Shown here piece by piece: positions 44,913-55,915 of a stretch of 64,000 bases of DNA; positions within the stretch are counted from its first letter, which is position 1, and each line of letters starts with the position of its first letter. A program made the position numbers and the translations under genes. This stretch comes from Dromiciops gliroides (lineage: Eukaryota > Chordata > Mammalia > Microbiotheria > Microbiotheriidae), in NCBI RefSeq assembly GCF_019393635.1, contig NC_057861.1, forward strand, positions 302,519,468 through 302,583,467. The letters run 5' to 3'. The notes under the pieces are model-generated. The model ran no database searches and was not told the origin of the DNA. It worked only from the letters and a program-made list of their open reading frames with translations.

Positions 44913-45118
44913 TATCTCTATCTCTATCTCTATCTCTATCTCTATCTCTATCTCTATCTCTATCTCTATCTCTATCTCTATCTCTATCTCTATCTCTATC
45001 TCTATCTCTATCTCTATCTCTATCTCTATCTCTATCTCTATCTCTATCACTGTCTATCTCTATCTCTATCTCTATCTCTATCTCTATCTCTATCTCTATC
45101 TCTGTCTCTATATCTCTA
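44913..45118 (+). repeat. (TATCTC)n hexanucleotide array
   Basis: About 33 six-base units over 206 bases, with one ACTG interruption near 45048. Gives spurious YLYLYL and DRDRDR frames on the two strands. Confidence 0.97.
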
Positions 45119-45144
45119 TTATCTGTCTCTGTCTTTATCATCCC

Positions 45145-45232
45145 TTATATATATGTGTATGTGTATATATGTATGTATATATGTGTATATGTATATGTAT
45201 GTATGTGTGTGTATATATATTTATATAAAATC
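45145..45232 (+). repeat. (TATG)n/(TA)n simple repeat
   Basis: Interrupted ATATGTGTATGTATA units that follow closely on the hexanucleotide array. Confidence 0.9.
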
Positions 45233-45239
45233 TTTGCAA

Positions 45240-45495
45240 TAGCAAGGTGGATAGGGTGCTGGGCCTGGAGTCAGGAAGATCTGAGTTCAAAATCTAGTCT
45301 CAGACACTTACTAGCTGTGTGACCCAGGGCATCCCCACATTTCTGCCTGCCTCAGTTTTCTTAACTGTAAAATGGCAATGATGATATCACCTATTTTGTA
45401 TTGTTGTGAGGATCAAATGAGATCATATTTGCAAAGTGCTTAGCACAGTGCCCAGCATATAGTAGACACTTAATAAAAGCTTTTACCCTTTCCTT
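45240..45495 (+). mobile_element. MAR1-type CORE-SINE
   Basis: GCAAGGTGGATAGGGTGCTGG, GAGTTCAAAATCTAGTCTC, GTGAGGATCAAATGAGATC, TAGTAGACACTTAATAAAAG. Confidence 0.87.
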
Positions 45496-45519
45496 CCACC
45501 ATTAGCTCTATGAGGTAGG

Positions 45520-45715
45520 CAGGACAGGTGTGATTATCTCCATTTTACAGGTTAGGAAATTCATCTGGAGAGGTTGAGTGAAATTCTCAAAGTTATATAG
45601 CTCAGAAGTAACTGTGCCAGGAATAGACCCAGCATCTTTTGACATAAGCCCAGTGTTTGTTTGTTGTTGTTGTTGTTTTGCTTTATCACAAACTACTTTT
45701 CTTATTTAATGAAAC
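45520..45715 (-). mobile_element. MIR-type relic and (GTT)n
   Basis: TTATCTCCATTTTACAGG, GGAGAGGTTGAGTGAAATTC, CTGTGCCAGGAATAGACCC; followed by (GTT)n at 45656-45677. Confidence 0.6.
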
Positions 45716-46050
45716 CTGTCAGTGGATATCTGTGATCTCATTGGTGTCAATATTGCCTCTGTAATTGAGGAGGATGACTTCAAAAACATGTACCTTTCCA
45801 TTCAGTGTGAAATTCTTTCACATGTTCTTCTGTAGCACAGGGAGATTTATCACCACCACTTGGGCAGAGGTAGTAGATGATGAATTCTTTGCTTATGACA
45901 GCCCCTGTAACAGGAGAAAAATAAATAATGACCCTTGATTGTATGTAATCCCCATCTGCTTCTATAGTGATCATGTTGAAGTGGTAGAAATGGAGGCAGT
46001 GGGTGCTAAGATGCACTTTTGCCTCCCAAGTTGTCTTTAAGCATTAAGGA
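45715..46050 (-). pseudogene. Coding-like stretch of unknown origin
   Basis: The minus strand holds a 78-codon frame (46016-45780) with regular composition: HLSTHCLHFYHFNMITIEAD, later KEFIIYYLCPSGGDKSPC and EEHVKEFHTEW. Just downstream, in another frame, lies KVHVFEVILLNYRGNIDTNE before a stop. An acceptor-like sequence precedes it (CCTTAATGCTTAAAG near 46030). I do not recognise the family. It could be a decayed retrocopy, a relic exon, or chance. No function is proposed. Confidence 0.25.
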
Positions 46051-46259
46051 GAAAATGTATATAAAAACACCTGGAAAAATGTAAAATCCTTTGTATACCA
46101 AATGTTTCTGTTATTGATAAGAGGAGCAGTAGAAGCATACTCCATCTGTTCTTCCTGGCAAAAGCAAAGGTGCCTTCATTTGCCTTTTGATAAGTCCAGT
46201 TGAGCTCTTCTTGTTGCCCTGTAGCAGGTGGGCTTTGAAGGCCTCTGTTTCCCAGAGGA

Positions 46260-46560
46260 GCAGTAGCAAGAACACCCCTGGCTACCTGTATGTTAGGTTA
46301 GAGGGCATTATTGTAGTGGGGATGTTTCTCATGCTTAAAAAGCAAATCACAACATGAATGTTGTCTGAGGACCATGTGTCCTGGGCAGAAGCTCTTTTCT
46401 GATAGGGTTGTACATCTGGTCCACCGTGTCACCATACAAGCCTGTCTAGGTACCAGGCTACCCAGAAAATGATTATACTGTATGTAATTACTTTTGTCCA
46501 CTGACTTTTTTGAGCAACCCTGGTAATTGCATAGGCAGCTTAGTTTCATAAAAGCAGCCC
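46260..46560 (-). other. Cys-rich minus frame, unknown
   Basis: An 83-codon frame (46298-46549) contains ten cysteines, e.g. KLSCLCNYQGCSKK and KSFCPGHMVLRQHSCCDLL. It lies 250 bases before the preceding stretch on the same strand. No known domain recognised; may belong with it or be chance. Confidence 0.2.
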
Positions 46561-46653
46561 AGCATATTTCTGACCAGAAATGAGAGAGATATGTAGATGG
46601 GAAGAATAAGTATTGATGGAAATAGCCAGATGTAAAGGATAACAGTAATAGTA

Positions 46654-46811
46654 GTTTTTTTTAAATTTTTTTTTTAGTGAGGCAATTGGGGTTAAGTGAC
46701 TTGCCCAGGGTCACACAGCTAGTAAGTGTTAAGTGTCTGAGGCCGGATTTGAACTCAGGTACTCCTGACTCCAGGACCAGTGCTCCATCCACTGTGCCAC
46801 CTAGCTGCCCC
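46654..46811 (-). mobile_element. WSINE1-type SINE
   Basis: Duplication CAGTAATAGTA at 46643-46653 and 46812-46822. Confidence 0.96.
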
Positions 46812-46875
46812 CAGTAATAGTATTTTTTAGTGAGTAAAAGAAATGGGAGATGTAGTAAAAGTAAGACCATTCATT

Positions 46876-47010
46876 AAGAGGCAGCATGGTATAGTGGATA
46901 AAGGGCCAGCCTTGGAGTTAGAAAGGTCTGGATTCAAGTCCTGCCTCTGATACATAATAGCTGAGTGACCCTGCTAGTCACTTAACCTTTCAGTGCCTTA
47001 GGCAACTCCT
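46876..47010 (+). mobile_element. Other tRNA-SINE/MIR-like copy
   Basis: GAGGCAGCATGGTATAGTGGATAA, GGATTCAAGTCCTGCCTCTG, GTGACCCTGCTAGTCACTTAACC: a tRNA-headed SINE distinct from the young family. Confidence 0.75.
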
Positions 47011-47069
47011 TAAGACTCCTATTTATCCATGGTAGGAGTTACTATATGGCACATGTCCCACAGAAATGA

Positions 47070-47240
47070 AATAGTGTGTGTGTGGGGGAGGGAAGACAAA
47101 GAAAAAGAGATACAGACAGACATAGACATAGTCACAGACAGAGAGATACAGACACAGACAGACACAGAGAGACACAGATAGAGACACAGAGAGACAGAAA
47201 AGCAGAGACAGAGAGAGACAGAGACATAATGAGAGAATGA
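47070..47240 (+). repeat. (GACAGA)n purine-rich simple repeat
   Basis: Degenerate ACAGACAGAGA units, bounded on the left by GTGTGTGTGGGGG. The 173-codon minus frame over it (LCLSVSVCVC) is an artefact. Confidence 0.85.
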
Positions 47241-47980
47241 ATGAATATACTTACTATAGAATATAGAAGGAAGGATGACTCGAGTAGAAATCCTGGGCAG
47301 GGGGTGGGTGGGGGGCAGGGTAAGGGGTAGGGAAATAACCTTGAACTTGGGTTGGATGACAAAAGAGATCACCAGCAGAGCTGTTGGAGTTGGTAACACA
47401 GCCCTCTTGTCTTGATTCTGCCTTAATTTATTTGAACTGAGTCTGTTCCCAGTGACAGTGATTAAGTTAAACAATATGTGTTTTTGTAGGTTATGAATGT
47501 AAGCTAGAGCTGTACTAAGCATTCTGGGAGGGATGTTCATTGTCCAAACTTACACTTTGCTCTTTGGTAGCATTTCTCTTATGTAGTCTATACTATGTGA
47601 GTGTTGAGACCTCAGAAGTCATCCCAAAGCACATTCAGGTGGAGAGCTTGAATATTATCCCAAACTCCATGACTTCACCAAAGTAAAACTTCCTTTTCGT
47701 ATTCACATGGGATTGTCATGCTAGATCACTCTCATGTCATATTCCATTTCAGAATCAACTCACTTAAGGAGATCAATCACAATCTTGTGAAGAAAAATTG
47801 TAACTAAGAGAAGTTGCTTTCCTAGAATATGAGAAGTGTTGCAACCAACTTCAGATTATGTAGGCAAGATTATATCCAAACAATGCACCTGGCATAAAGA
47901 AACTCAAGTGTCTGAACCCAGAATGTGATGCAAGAGAGTTTCATTTCTGATGAAGAGAATTCAAGTGGAGAATTTTAAAA
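47240..47980. other. No recognised feature
   Basis: Unique-looking intronic sequence with a G-run region at 47297-47330. Confidence 0.4.
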
Positions 47981-47991
47981 GTTCATCTAGG

Positions 47992-48137
47992 AGGGGTCAG
48001 CTAGGTGGCACAGTGGATAGAGCACCAGCCCTGGATTCAGGACTACCTGAGTTCAAATCCAGCCTCAGACACTTAACACTTACTAGCTGTGTGACCCTGG
48101 GCAAGTCACTTAACCCCAATTGCCTCACTAAAAAAAA
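47992..48137 (+). mobile_element. WSINE1-type SINE
   Basis: Duplication AAGTTCATCTAGG at about 47979-47991 and 48138-48150. Confidence 0.96.
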
Positions 48138-48164
48138 AAGTTCATCTAGGGAAAACAGATTTTT

Positions 48165-48345
48165 ATAAGACAGCATGCATGTTCATTGCACTTATATAAC
48201 CTACATTAGATTGCTTACTGCCTCAGGAAGGGAGAAGAGGAAAGAGGGAAGGAGATACTTTGCAACACGCGATAAAAAAACCAAATATTAAGAATTGTTT
48301 CTACATATAATTGGAAAAAATATCACAAAGAAAAAGACAGAATTC
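48165..48345 (+). mobile_element. L1 3' end, diverged
   Basis: TTATATAACCTACATTAGATTGC, TTACTGCCTCAGGAAGGGAG, CTACATATAATTGGAAAAAA: plus-strand L1 3' terminus. Confidence 0.65.
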
Positions 48346-48505
48346 ATGCCCTAGTTCTTCCTGAAACAATTACTATTTCTTTGGCTATGTTTTGGTGTAG
48401 TGCTTTTCACTTGAAATGTAGGTGATAATCAGAAGAAAACAAAAACTATCTATGCAATTTTAAATAGATGTTACAAAATCTGGGTATTAATATCTGATTT
48501 AGCTT

Positions 48506-48657
48506 TTTTTTTTTTTTTTGATGAGGCAACTGGGGTTAAGTGACTTGCCCAGGGTCACACAGCTAGTAAGTGTCAAGTGTCTGAGGCTGGATTTGAACTC
48601 AGGTACTCCTGAATCCAAGGCCAGTGCTTTATCCACTGCGCCACCAAGCCGCCCCCC
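48506..48657 (-). mobile_element. WSINE1-type SINE
   Basis: 16-T tail complement, body GATGAGGCAACTGGGG to CCACCAAGCCGCCCC. Confidence 0.94.
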
Positions 48658-48739
48658 TATTTACTCTTAATTTATATATTTTAACAATCTATTATATGGT
48701 TTCCCAACAAGTTAGAAAATAAATATAATACTAATTGAA

Positions 48740-48970
48740 ATTTTTGTAGCACTTTTCGTTATTGCTGAGTACCTTAGACCTTTATTATCTCATTTGGGCC
48801 TCACTAGAAGTAGTGAGGTATATACTTCAGGTATTACCATTTTCCTTTTATATATGAGGAAATTGATGCTGGGAGGGGTTAAAATACTCATCACAGAGAT
48901 AACAAGTTTGGGAGGCAACATTTGAACCCAAGTCTCTGCTGATCCCAAATCTAGCACCTTCTCTAAAACA
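48740..48970 (-). mobile_element. MIR/CORE-SINE relic
   Basis: TTATTATCTCATTTGGGCC, TTATATATGAGGAAATTGATGC, GGAGGCAACATTTGAACCC. Confidence 0.65.
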
Positions 48971-49009
48971 CTGGAAGCAGGTACATCGATGTTGACAGGA
49001 AATAACTAA

Positions 49010-49330
49010 AAGAATCAATATATATGAGGTGCTTCCTATGTGTCAGGCACTATACTAAGCACCGAGGATATAAAAAGGGCCAAAAAAGATAGTCTCTGCC
49101 TTCAAGGAGCTCACAGTCTAATGGGGAAGATAACAAGCAAACGAATATATACAAACAAGCTTATATACAGGATAAAACAGGAAACAATAGGGAGAAAGCA
49201 CTTGAATTAAGGGAGTTGGGAAAAGCTTCCTGTAGAAGATGAGATTTTAATTGGGACTTAAAGGAATCCAGGGAGATCAGTAGGCAGAGATGGGGAAGGA
49301 GAACATTCCAGGCATGAAGGACAAACAGAA
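49010..49330 (+). mobile_element. L2-type relic
   Basis: GAGGTGCTTCCTATGTGTCAGGC-like start, CTGCCTTCAAGGAGCTCACA, AGTCTAATGGGGAAGATAAC, AACATTCCAGGCATG: a longer L2-type 3' region. Confidence 0.65.
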
Positions 49331-49659
49331 AAAAAAATGACCAGAGTTAAGAGGTGTCTTGTTTCTGGAACAGCAAGGAGGCCACTGTGGCTAGATCAAA
49401 CTCAGCAAGGGAAGAGACAGAATGATTTGTGTGCAAGAAGTGTATAGGGGACCTCATTGAGGATATGAATAAACAGAAAGAGAAATGCGATGGCTATATA
49501 GATAGCCTAAGAGATAGACAGACAAAACCAAGTGCCACATTGATATCCCAGATATATCAAGAAAACCAAAGGAATGTCAGTGGCTTATTCGTTGGATCCT
49601 CTATGGAAAATTTATGGAAAGACATGATGAAAAGTAATAGAGGGGTCATGACCTAAACT

Positions 49660-49710
49660 GAGAGAGAGACAGACAGACAGACAGACAGAGACAGAGACAG
49701 AGACACAGAG
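49660..49710 (+). repeat. (GACA)n/(GAGACA)n microsatellite
   Basis: About 50 bases of AGACAGACAGACAG and AGAGACAGAGAC units. Confidence 0.9.
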
Positions 49711-51110
49711 AGAAAGAACTGTACCAGTGAATTTCTGGATCCATCAAAGATCAAATGCTCTGTTTTCCCCAGCAGGTAAGCATGTAATGTATTTTTTTTA
49801 ATTTTTAAAATTTAACTTTTAACTTTTTATTTTTTAATAGAATTTTATTTTCCAAAATATATGTAAAAACAAAATTTTAACATCAATTTTTAAAAAGCTT
49901 TGTGTTCCAACTTCTCTTCCTTCCTCCATTTGCACCCCCCACCCACAAGAACTCAAGTAATTCAAAATAAGTTATACATGAGTAGTCATGGAAAAATTCC
50001 CATATTAGCTAGTTGTGAGAGAAAACAGTCAAAAACCCCAAAACTTCAGATTAAGGAATTGTCAAAGAGGAAAAGAAAAAAAAATTAAAATGTGTTTCCA
50101 TCTGTTTTCAGATACTATCAGTTCTTTCTCCGCAGATGGGCCACAATCTTCATAAGTCTTTCATGGTTATATTGGATCATTGCCTTGCTGAAAAAATAAC
50201 CACATGCTTCCCAGCAGATCACCCCCCACTATTGCTGTTATTTTGTATATAGTACATTTCACTCTGCTTCAGTTCATGTAGGTCTTTCCAGGTTTTTCTG
50301 ATAGTATCCTGTTCATCATAACCTGTATATAGTACCTTAAGCTTGACAGAGAATGTTCTTCATAAAAGCCCAGCAAAGTAGGTACCTTATGTTTCACCTT
50401 TATAATCAATCATCAAAACTATTTCCCTCTATCACACTCCCTTCCCATGACATTTACTCTATCTTCTTTTTACCTATCCCTCCTCAGAAATGTTTTACTT
50501 CTGACTATCCTCTCCCCCACTCTGCACTCCCTTTTTTCACCCTTTCTTCCTTGTCCTCTTCCCCTCCTATTTTCCTGCAGGGTTAAATAGATTGCTCCTC
50601 CCAATCGGGTATGAAAGCTATTCCCTCCATGAGCCCACTCCAATGAGATCAGGATCCCTGAGCTAATTCTGTGTTCTAAATTTTTCTTCCTCCCTCCCTC
50701 CTCAACCCTCCCTATGAGATCAAGCAATTCAATATGTCATACTGGTGCAGTAATGCAGAACATCTTCATCTTCCTTGAAAATGTTTTACTTTTTACTGCT
50801 CTCTCCGCCAATCTGCCCTTTCCTCCTTCCCTTCTTCCCTCCTCCCCTTTTCTCCCTCTCCCCCCACCCCCGGGTAAAAATATATTACTCTACCTACTTG
50901 AGCATGTATGTTAGTCCTTCTTTGAGCCAATGCTGATGATATTACGGTTCATTCACTCCCCAACTCTTTCCCCCTCTTCTACTCTCCTCCATAAGCCTTT
51001 TTCTTGTTTCCTTCATATGAACTACCCCTCCCCAGACCATCTCTCCCCTTCTCCCTCCCCCAGTTTATTCCTCCTACACCTCAACCCTATTTTAATAATG
51101 TCATCATGCA

Positions 51111-51230
51111 TTAGTTAGGTGGCACAGTGGACAAAGCACCAGCCCTGGACCCAGGAGGCCCCAAGCCCAAATCCAGCCCCAGACATAAGACACCCCACCC
51201 CATCTGCCCTACAAGGAAAAAAACACAAAT
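51111..51230 (+). mobile_element. Degenerate WSINE1-type SINE within the L1
   Basis: TTAGGTGGCACAGTGGACAAAGCACC is clear, then it becomes unusually C-rich (CCAAGCCCAAATCCAGCCCC where the family has CTGAGTTCAAATCCGGCCTC) and the 3' body is shortened. Confidence 0.8.
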
Positions 51231-52024
51231 GCTTTACAGATATCATCCCTTCATATACAGTTCAGCCCTGTCTTCTGTGAATTTCTTACTGAGATAGTTC
51301 TTATGAATTCAAAGTATTATCTTCCCATGTAGGAATGTAAATAGTTTGATCTTTTAATATCCCTCATGAAGTCTTTTTCCTGTTTATCTTTTTATGCTTC
51401 TCCAGGGTCTTGTATTTGAAAGTCAAATTTTCTATTCAGTTCAGGTCTTTTCATCACAAATGCTTCTGAGTCTGTCTGTTTGCTCTGTCAGTCTGCCCTT
51501 CAGCCTCTCTTTTTTCTGCTCCTAGTCCTTTAGCCTTCCCCCATCTCTCATTTGACTCCTCTTCCAGTCTTTCTAATCTCGTCAGCCACCTCCATTCCTT
51601 CTAGTCTGCTCTCCCCCTCTGAGTCTTGTCCACCGGCCTCCTCCTCTTGTCAGTCCTCTTCTCAGCCTCCCATCCTCTCAGTCTGATCCCCCAGGTCTAT
51701 ATATATCTTTCTTATCTCCACTCAAATCTCAGGGCTTCCTGCGCCCCCACAGACCAAGCTAATTTTCCAGCCAGGGCTGCGGCTAGTGGTGGGGGGTGCA
51801 CTCAAGCTTCACGTGTCCAGAGCCCAGCCTGGACAAGCCCAGGATCTCTCAGACACCTCTGCTCAGGTCGGAGGGAGCTGGGGGCTTTCCCACCCCCCAG
51901 CTGTCTGACCTGGCGTCTTATACAGCCCATGGGGCTTTTTGTCTCAGCTGAAGCAGAGGGGGAAGGGCACCAGCACCTCCCACACAGAAGAGACCCTGAG
52001 GGCCTAATGCTTTCTAATCTCAGC

Positions 52025-52300
52025 CTAAAGGTAGGGTCCCCAAATCAAAATAAATTTCCACATTTCCCTTTCCATTCTTTCCTCCTTTTCTCTACATCTT
52101 CTTTCTATTTCTCCTACTTTCTCTTCAAAGTCCCTTTTGAGAGCTTCCATGGCCTGAGACCAGTTCATATTTTTCTTGGAAGCTTTGGATGTTGGATCTT
52201 TGACTCTGTTATTATCTTCTTCTTGTTCTGAGGTTGTATTGTGATCTACCTTACCCCCAAAGAAGTTTTCGATGGTCTTCTGCTTTCTCTGCCTACTCAT
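52025..52300 (-). pseudogene. L1 ORF1p N-terminal fragment
   Basis: 91 codons from ATG at 52300. Residues 1-20 match the L1 ORF1p start also seen at 7204 (MSRQRKQ.TI..FFGGKVD). Residues about 45-80 form a Glu/Lys/Arg-rich heptad-like helix expected of the ORF1p coiled coil. The last 11 residues diverge, marking the rearrangement. RNA-binding (RRM, C-terminal) domains are absent, so no working ORF1p is expected. Confidence 0.85.
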
Positions 52301-53151
52301 CCTGGCTTACTATTTCTTGACTTTTAACTCCTTCTTAAAGTGTGGCGCCGCTTCCAGAACACACTGTTTAAGCAGGGGATGGTTGGGCTTCTTCTCAGCC
52401 TGCCTGGCCTCACTTTCATTTGATTTTAAACTTTCCCTGGGTGGGGGGGCAGGAGGGGCGGGGCTGGGGCTGCTTCTCAGCTCCACTCCTGTTCTCAGCT
52501 TCAGAGGGTCCCAGATGTTTTGGGTTGAGGGGGGGCAGGTTATAATCTCACCTGGCCTGTTCTCAGGTCTGGAGATAACCTCAGGCCTACTAACTAAGCA
52601 ACCAACCAGCAAAGCTTTCTGTGGTGTGGTTCTCAGCTTCTGATGAGACAGCTCCCCTGTTCCCCTCTCCCACCTGGGTCTCCCGCTGCTCAGGATTTCT
52701 TCCTGGTTGCCCACTGGGGTGGGACAGTCAAATCCTTCCCCCCAGTCAGCTGGTACCCCTGCACTTACCCCCTGGGCCAGCCATTCAGCTCGACTGCACA
52801 CTCGGTTCCAGAAGACGCTGGTGCTGTAGCTGATTCAGAGGCACTGAGGCAAATTCCTCTGGTGGGTATCTGGTGTGTCAGCTGGATTGGGGGGTTATGT
52901 TTTATTCATGGCCCAGCATGGCCCCCTGAAATCTATTTATAGCTGGAGAAAACTCTCAGCCCGAATTTTTGTGTGTTTTTCTGCCCCAAGGGTTCTTTTA
53001 TTGCTATTTTGGGGGTGATTGTATCAGGAGCCCTGTGGGTTTAATGTCTTTCCTCTGACATCTTGGCTCCACCCCCAGTATGTAATGTATTTTTAAAAAG
53101 ATTTCCATAGAAACCTTTGGTAAGATTCACTTTTTTTTTTAAAGAATCAAA

Positions 53152-53290
53152 GGGGCAGCTAGGTGGTACAGTGGATAGAGCACCAGTGCTGTATTCAGGA
53201 GGACCTGAGTTCAAATCTGACCTCAGACACTTGACACTAGCTGTGTGACCCTGGGCAAGTCACTTAACCTCAATTGCCTCAAAAAAAAAA
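53152..53290 (+). mobile_element. WSINE1-type SINE
   Basis: Duplication AAGAATCAAA at about 53142-53151 and 53290-53299. Body slightly shortened at CACTTGACACTAGCTG. Confidence 0.94.
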
Positions 53291-53696
53291 AGAATCAAAT
53301 TATGTGGAATCTCTCATAAGTTAGGGGAACATGTCATAAATATTTTAAATATTCTTAGATCTCTTTATATTACTCATTACCCTTCAATAATTTTGAGTTA
53401 TTTTTTGTGTTGTCTCTGAGAATAAAAGATAATGGACCCTGACTGAAGCATAAAGAGGTACTGTGTCCAGGCTCCCAATGATAGGCTGAATACTTCAAGT
53501 TTTTGAGTTTCTATCTCCTTGTTTGGTCTAAACTGAACTTGTTCATGTCAGCATTTCTGGATGATCTACATCCTTGGATGGTGTGGTCTATGACTACCCT
53601 GAGAATGCCTTAGTAAGTCATGGCCTTTGTGTCTGCTCTCAGAACTGTCTAGTTCATCCATAATCATGTTCATTTTTTCCTCCCCTTCCCCCAATG

Positions 53697-54140
53697 GATA
53701 GTATTTAATTTTTCACAATTACATGTAAAGATAGTTTTCAACATTCATTTTTATAAGATTTTGGAGTTCCAAATTTTTCTCTCTCCCTCCCTTTCTCCTT
53801 CCCTAAGGCAGCAAGCAATCTGTTATAGGTTATACATGTGCAGTCATTTTAAACATATTTCCACATTAGTCATGTTGTGAAAGGAGAATCAGAACAAAAG
53901 GGAAAAACCACAGGAAAGAAAAAAAAAGTGAAAATAGTATGCTTCAATCTGCATTCAGACTTCATAGTTCTTTCTTTGGATGTGGAGAGCATTTTCCATC
54001 ATCAGTCTTTTGGTATTGTCTTGGATCATTGTGTTGCTGAGAAAAGCTAAGTCTATCATATTTGATCATTGCACAATGTTGCTGTTACTGTGTACTGTGT
54101 TCTGATTCTGCTCATTCCACTCAGCATCAGTTCATATCAC
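53697..54140 (-). mobile_element. 5'-truncated L1, 3' end
   Basis: ATTACATGTAAAGATAGTTTT, TATAAGATTTTGGAGTTCC, CTTCAATCTGCATTCAGAC, TCAGCATCAGTTCATAT in L1 3'UTR order. Confidence 0.9.
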
Positions 54141-54441
54141 GTTCTTTTAATCAACATCAGACAGTCATTCCTACTTTACCATGCTGGGAAGCTTCTTGAC
54201 AGAAGTAGAAGTTCATAAGTAGGGGAGTACCAAAGGCAAACTGTCTGCAACGTGGATGATTGACCTTGAGGATCCTGTGTGGATGATCTCTGAGGTTTAA
54301 GGCAGCCACTTTGCACCAGACTCTTAGTGTTGGTGGGTGGCAGTTGGTTCAGTTACCAGAGTTCCTTGGGTCCTTTTACCTTTGTTTTGTTGTTGCTTTG
54401 CATGAACCTTCTTCCTCCCCCATATTTTATTTTATTTTATC

Positions 54442-54586
54442 TTTTTTTTTGTGGGGCAATGAGGGTTAAGTGACTTGTCCAGGGTCACACAGCTAGTAAG
54501 CGTCAAGAGTCTGAGGCTGGATTTGAACTTGGGTCCTCCTGAATCCAGGGCCGGTGCTTTATCCACTGTGCCACCTAGCTGCCTCT
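54442..54586 (-). mobile_element. WSINE1-type SINE
   Basis: Body GTGGGGCAATGAGGG to CACCTAGCTGCC; ATTTTATTTT-like flanks on both sides make a plausible duplication. Confidence 0.93.
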
Positions 54587-54589
54587 CAT

Positions 54590-55200
54590 TTTATTTTTCA
54601 TTTAGCAAGCACTTGTTTCTCTCTGCCCTCATCCATTTAAAAGAAAAAAAAAACACTTCTAATAAATACATATTTGAATTTGTTTGCAAAACAAACCTCC
54701 ACATTACTATGATAAAAAATATATCTCATTCTGTACCTTTAACCTATCACCTCTCTGTCCAGAGATGTGTAGCATAGTTCATCTGCAATCCTTTGGTCAG
54801 AGTTCTTAAATCTACCAGGGTTGTTTGTCTTTCACAATATTGTTGTTACTGTATAAATTGTTTTCCTGCTTCTAATCACTTTACTCTGTATCACTTCATC
54901 AAATCTTAGCAGGTTACTTTAAAATGCCTTCATGATGTCTTACTGCTCAATAAATAGTATTCCATTACATTCATATATTATAATTTGCTCAAACATTTCC
55001 CTTAATTAATTCCCTTAATAAATCCTTGCCACTTAGTTTCTAATTATTTTACACTATTAAAGAGCTACTATAAATATTTTTGTATATATGGGGCTTTTTT
55101 CTTTGATCTCTTTGGGGACTATTGGAACATGGAATCAGTGATTTATATGCTGAAACATTTACTTTAGAGAGCTGTGTTGTCACTTTACTTGCTAACATCA
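54590..55200 (-). mobile_element. Older L1 3' relic
   Basis: GCAAGCACTTGTTTCTCTC, CAAACCTCCACATTACTATG, TATTCCATTACATTCATATAT, AAAGAGCTACTATAAATATTTTTG. Confidence 0.65.
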
Positions 55201-55469
55201 AATAAAAATGCATTTTTTTTACTGGAACAGATATGCTAGGAGTACAAGCAGTGACTATTCTCCTTATCCTCATAGCCCCACTTCACTGCTCTTCACCTAC
55301 CAAAAAAAAAGTTCAGTAAAATCTTCTACTCCCAATAAACACAAGACTTTTAGATTCCTGCATAAACTCTATGCTATACAAAAGAATCTTTTTGATTTAT
55401 GACTACATAATTTTGCCTCAGACCTTATATTTACCATAAAGTCACAAACCAGACAATCTCCATAAAATG

Positions 55470-55885
55470 TATGTATGTGTGTGTGCAGTATCAACAACAT
55501 TGTGTGTTGATCAACTGTGATAGACTTGACTCTTCTCAGCAATACAATGGTCCAAGATAGTTCCAAAGGACTCATGATGGAAAATGCTCTCCATATCCAG
55601 AAAAAAAGAACTGTGGAATCTAGATGCAGATTGAACCATATTACTTCTACTTTTTTTGTTTTTCTTTTTTGAGGTTTTTCCCTTTTTCTCTGATTCTTTT
55701 TTCACAACATGACTAATGCAGAAATATGTTTAATGCGATTGCACATATATAACCTATATCAGATTGCTTGCTGTCTTGGGGAGGAGGGAGGGAGAAAACT
55801 TTGAAACTAGGAATCTTACAAAAACAAATGTTGAAAACTCTCTCTACATGTAACTAGAAAATAATAAAATACTTTTATGATAAAA
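55470..55885 (+). mobile_element. 5'-truncated L1, 3' end
   Basis: Plus strand: GTTGATCAACTGTGATAGAC, GGACTCATGATGGAAAATGC, TATAACCTATATCAGATTGC, TACATGTAACTAGAAAATAA, AATAAAATACTTTTATG. (TG)n flanks on both sides suggest insertion into a TG repeat. Confidence 0.9.
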
Positions 55886-55889
55886 AAGA

Positions 55890-55915
55890 TGTGTGTGTGT
55901 GTGTGTATATACACA
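55890..55915 (+). repeat. (TG)n(TA)n
   Basis: ATGTGTGTGTGTGTGTGTATATAC directly after the L1 A-rich end. Confidence 0.9.

Larger units (their letters stand above)
49797..53079 (-). mobile_element. Rearranged L1 keeping its 5' end and ORF1 start
   Basis: Flanked by ATGTAATGTATTTTT (49782-49796 and 53080-53094), so inserted as one unit of about 3.3 kb, half a full L1. On the minus strand it starts GGGGGTGGAGCCAAGATGTC (53078 down), the classic L1 5'UTR opening, runs through a GC-rich 5'UTR, and at 52300 opens ORF1: MSRQRKQKTIENFFGGKVDH and a charged coiled-coil stretch (EALKRDFEEKVGEIERRC). About 80 codons in (near 52065) L1-like coding stops. The next 600 bases are not placed; from about 51480 down it reads as 3'-region L1 sequence (CAAGACCCTGGAGAAGCATA), a pyrimidine-rich zone and a 3'UTR to 49800. 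No ORF2 was seen. It resembles HAL1-style or internally deleted L1 copies. Confidence 0.82.

Noticed and set aside
44862-45242. 126-codon YLYLYL frame and 82-codon DRDRDR frame
   Set aside because: Direct translation of the TATCTC array on the two strands.
47019-47540. 173-codon minus frame with LCLSVSVCVC
   Set aside because: Translation of the GACAGA simple repeat.
51626-52801. Frames of 201, 123 and 163 codons on both strands
   Set aside because: They lie in the GC-rich L1 5'UTR and rearranged L1; only the ORF1 start at 52300 has a recognisable match.
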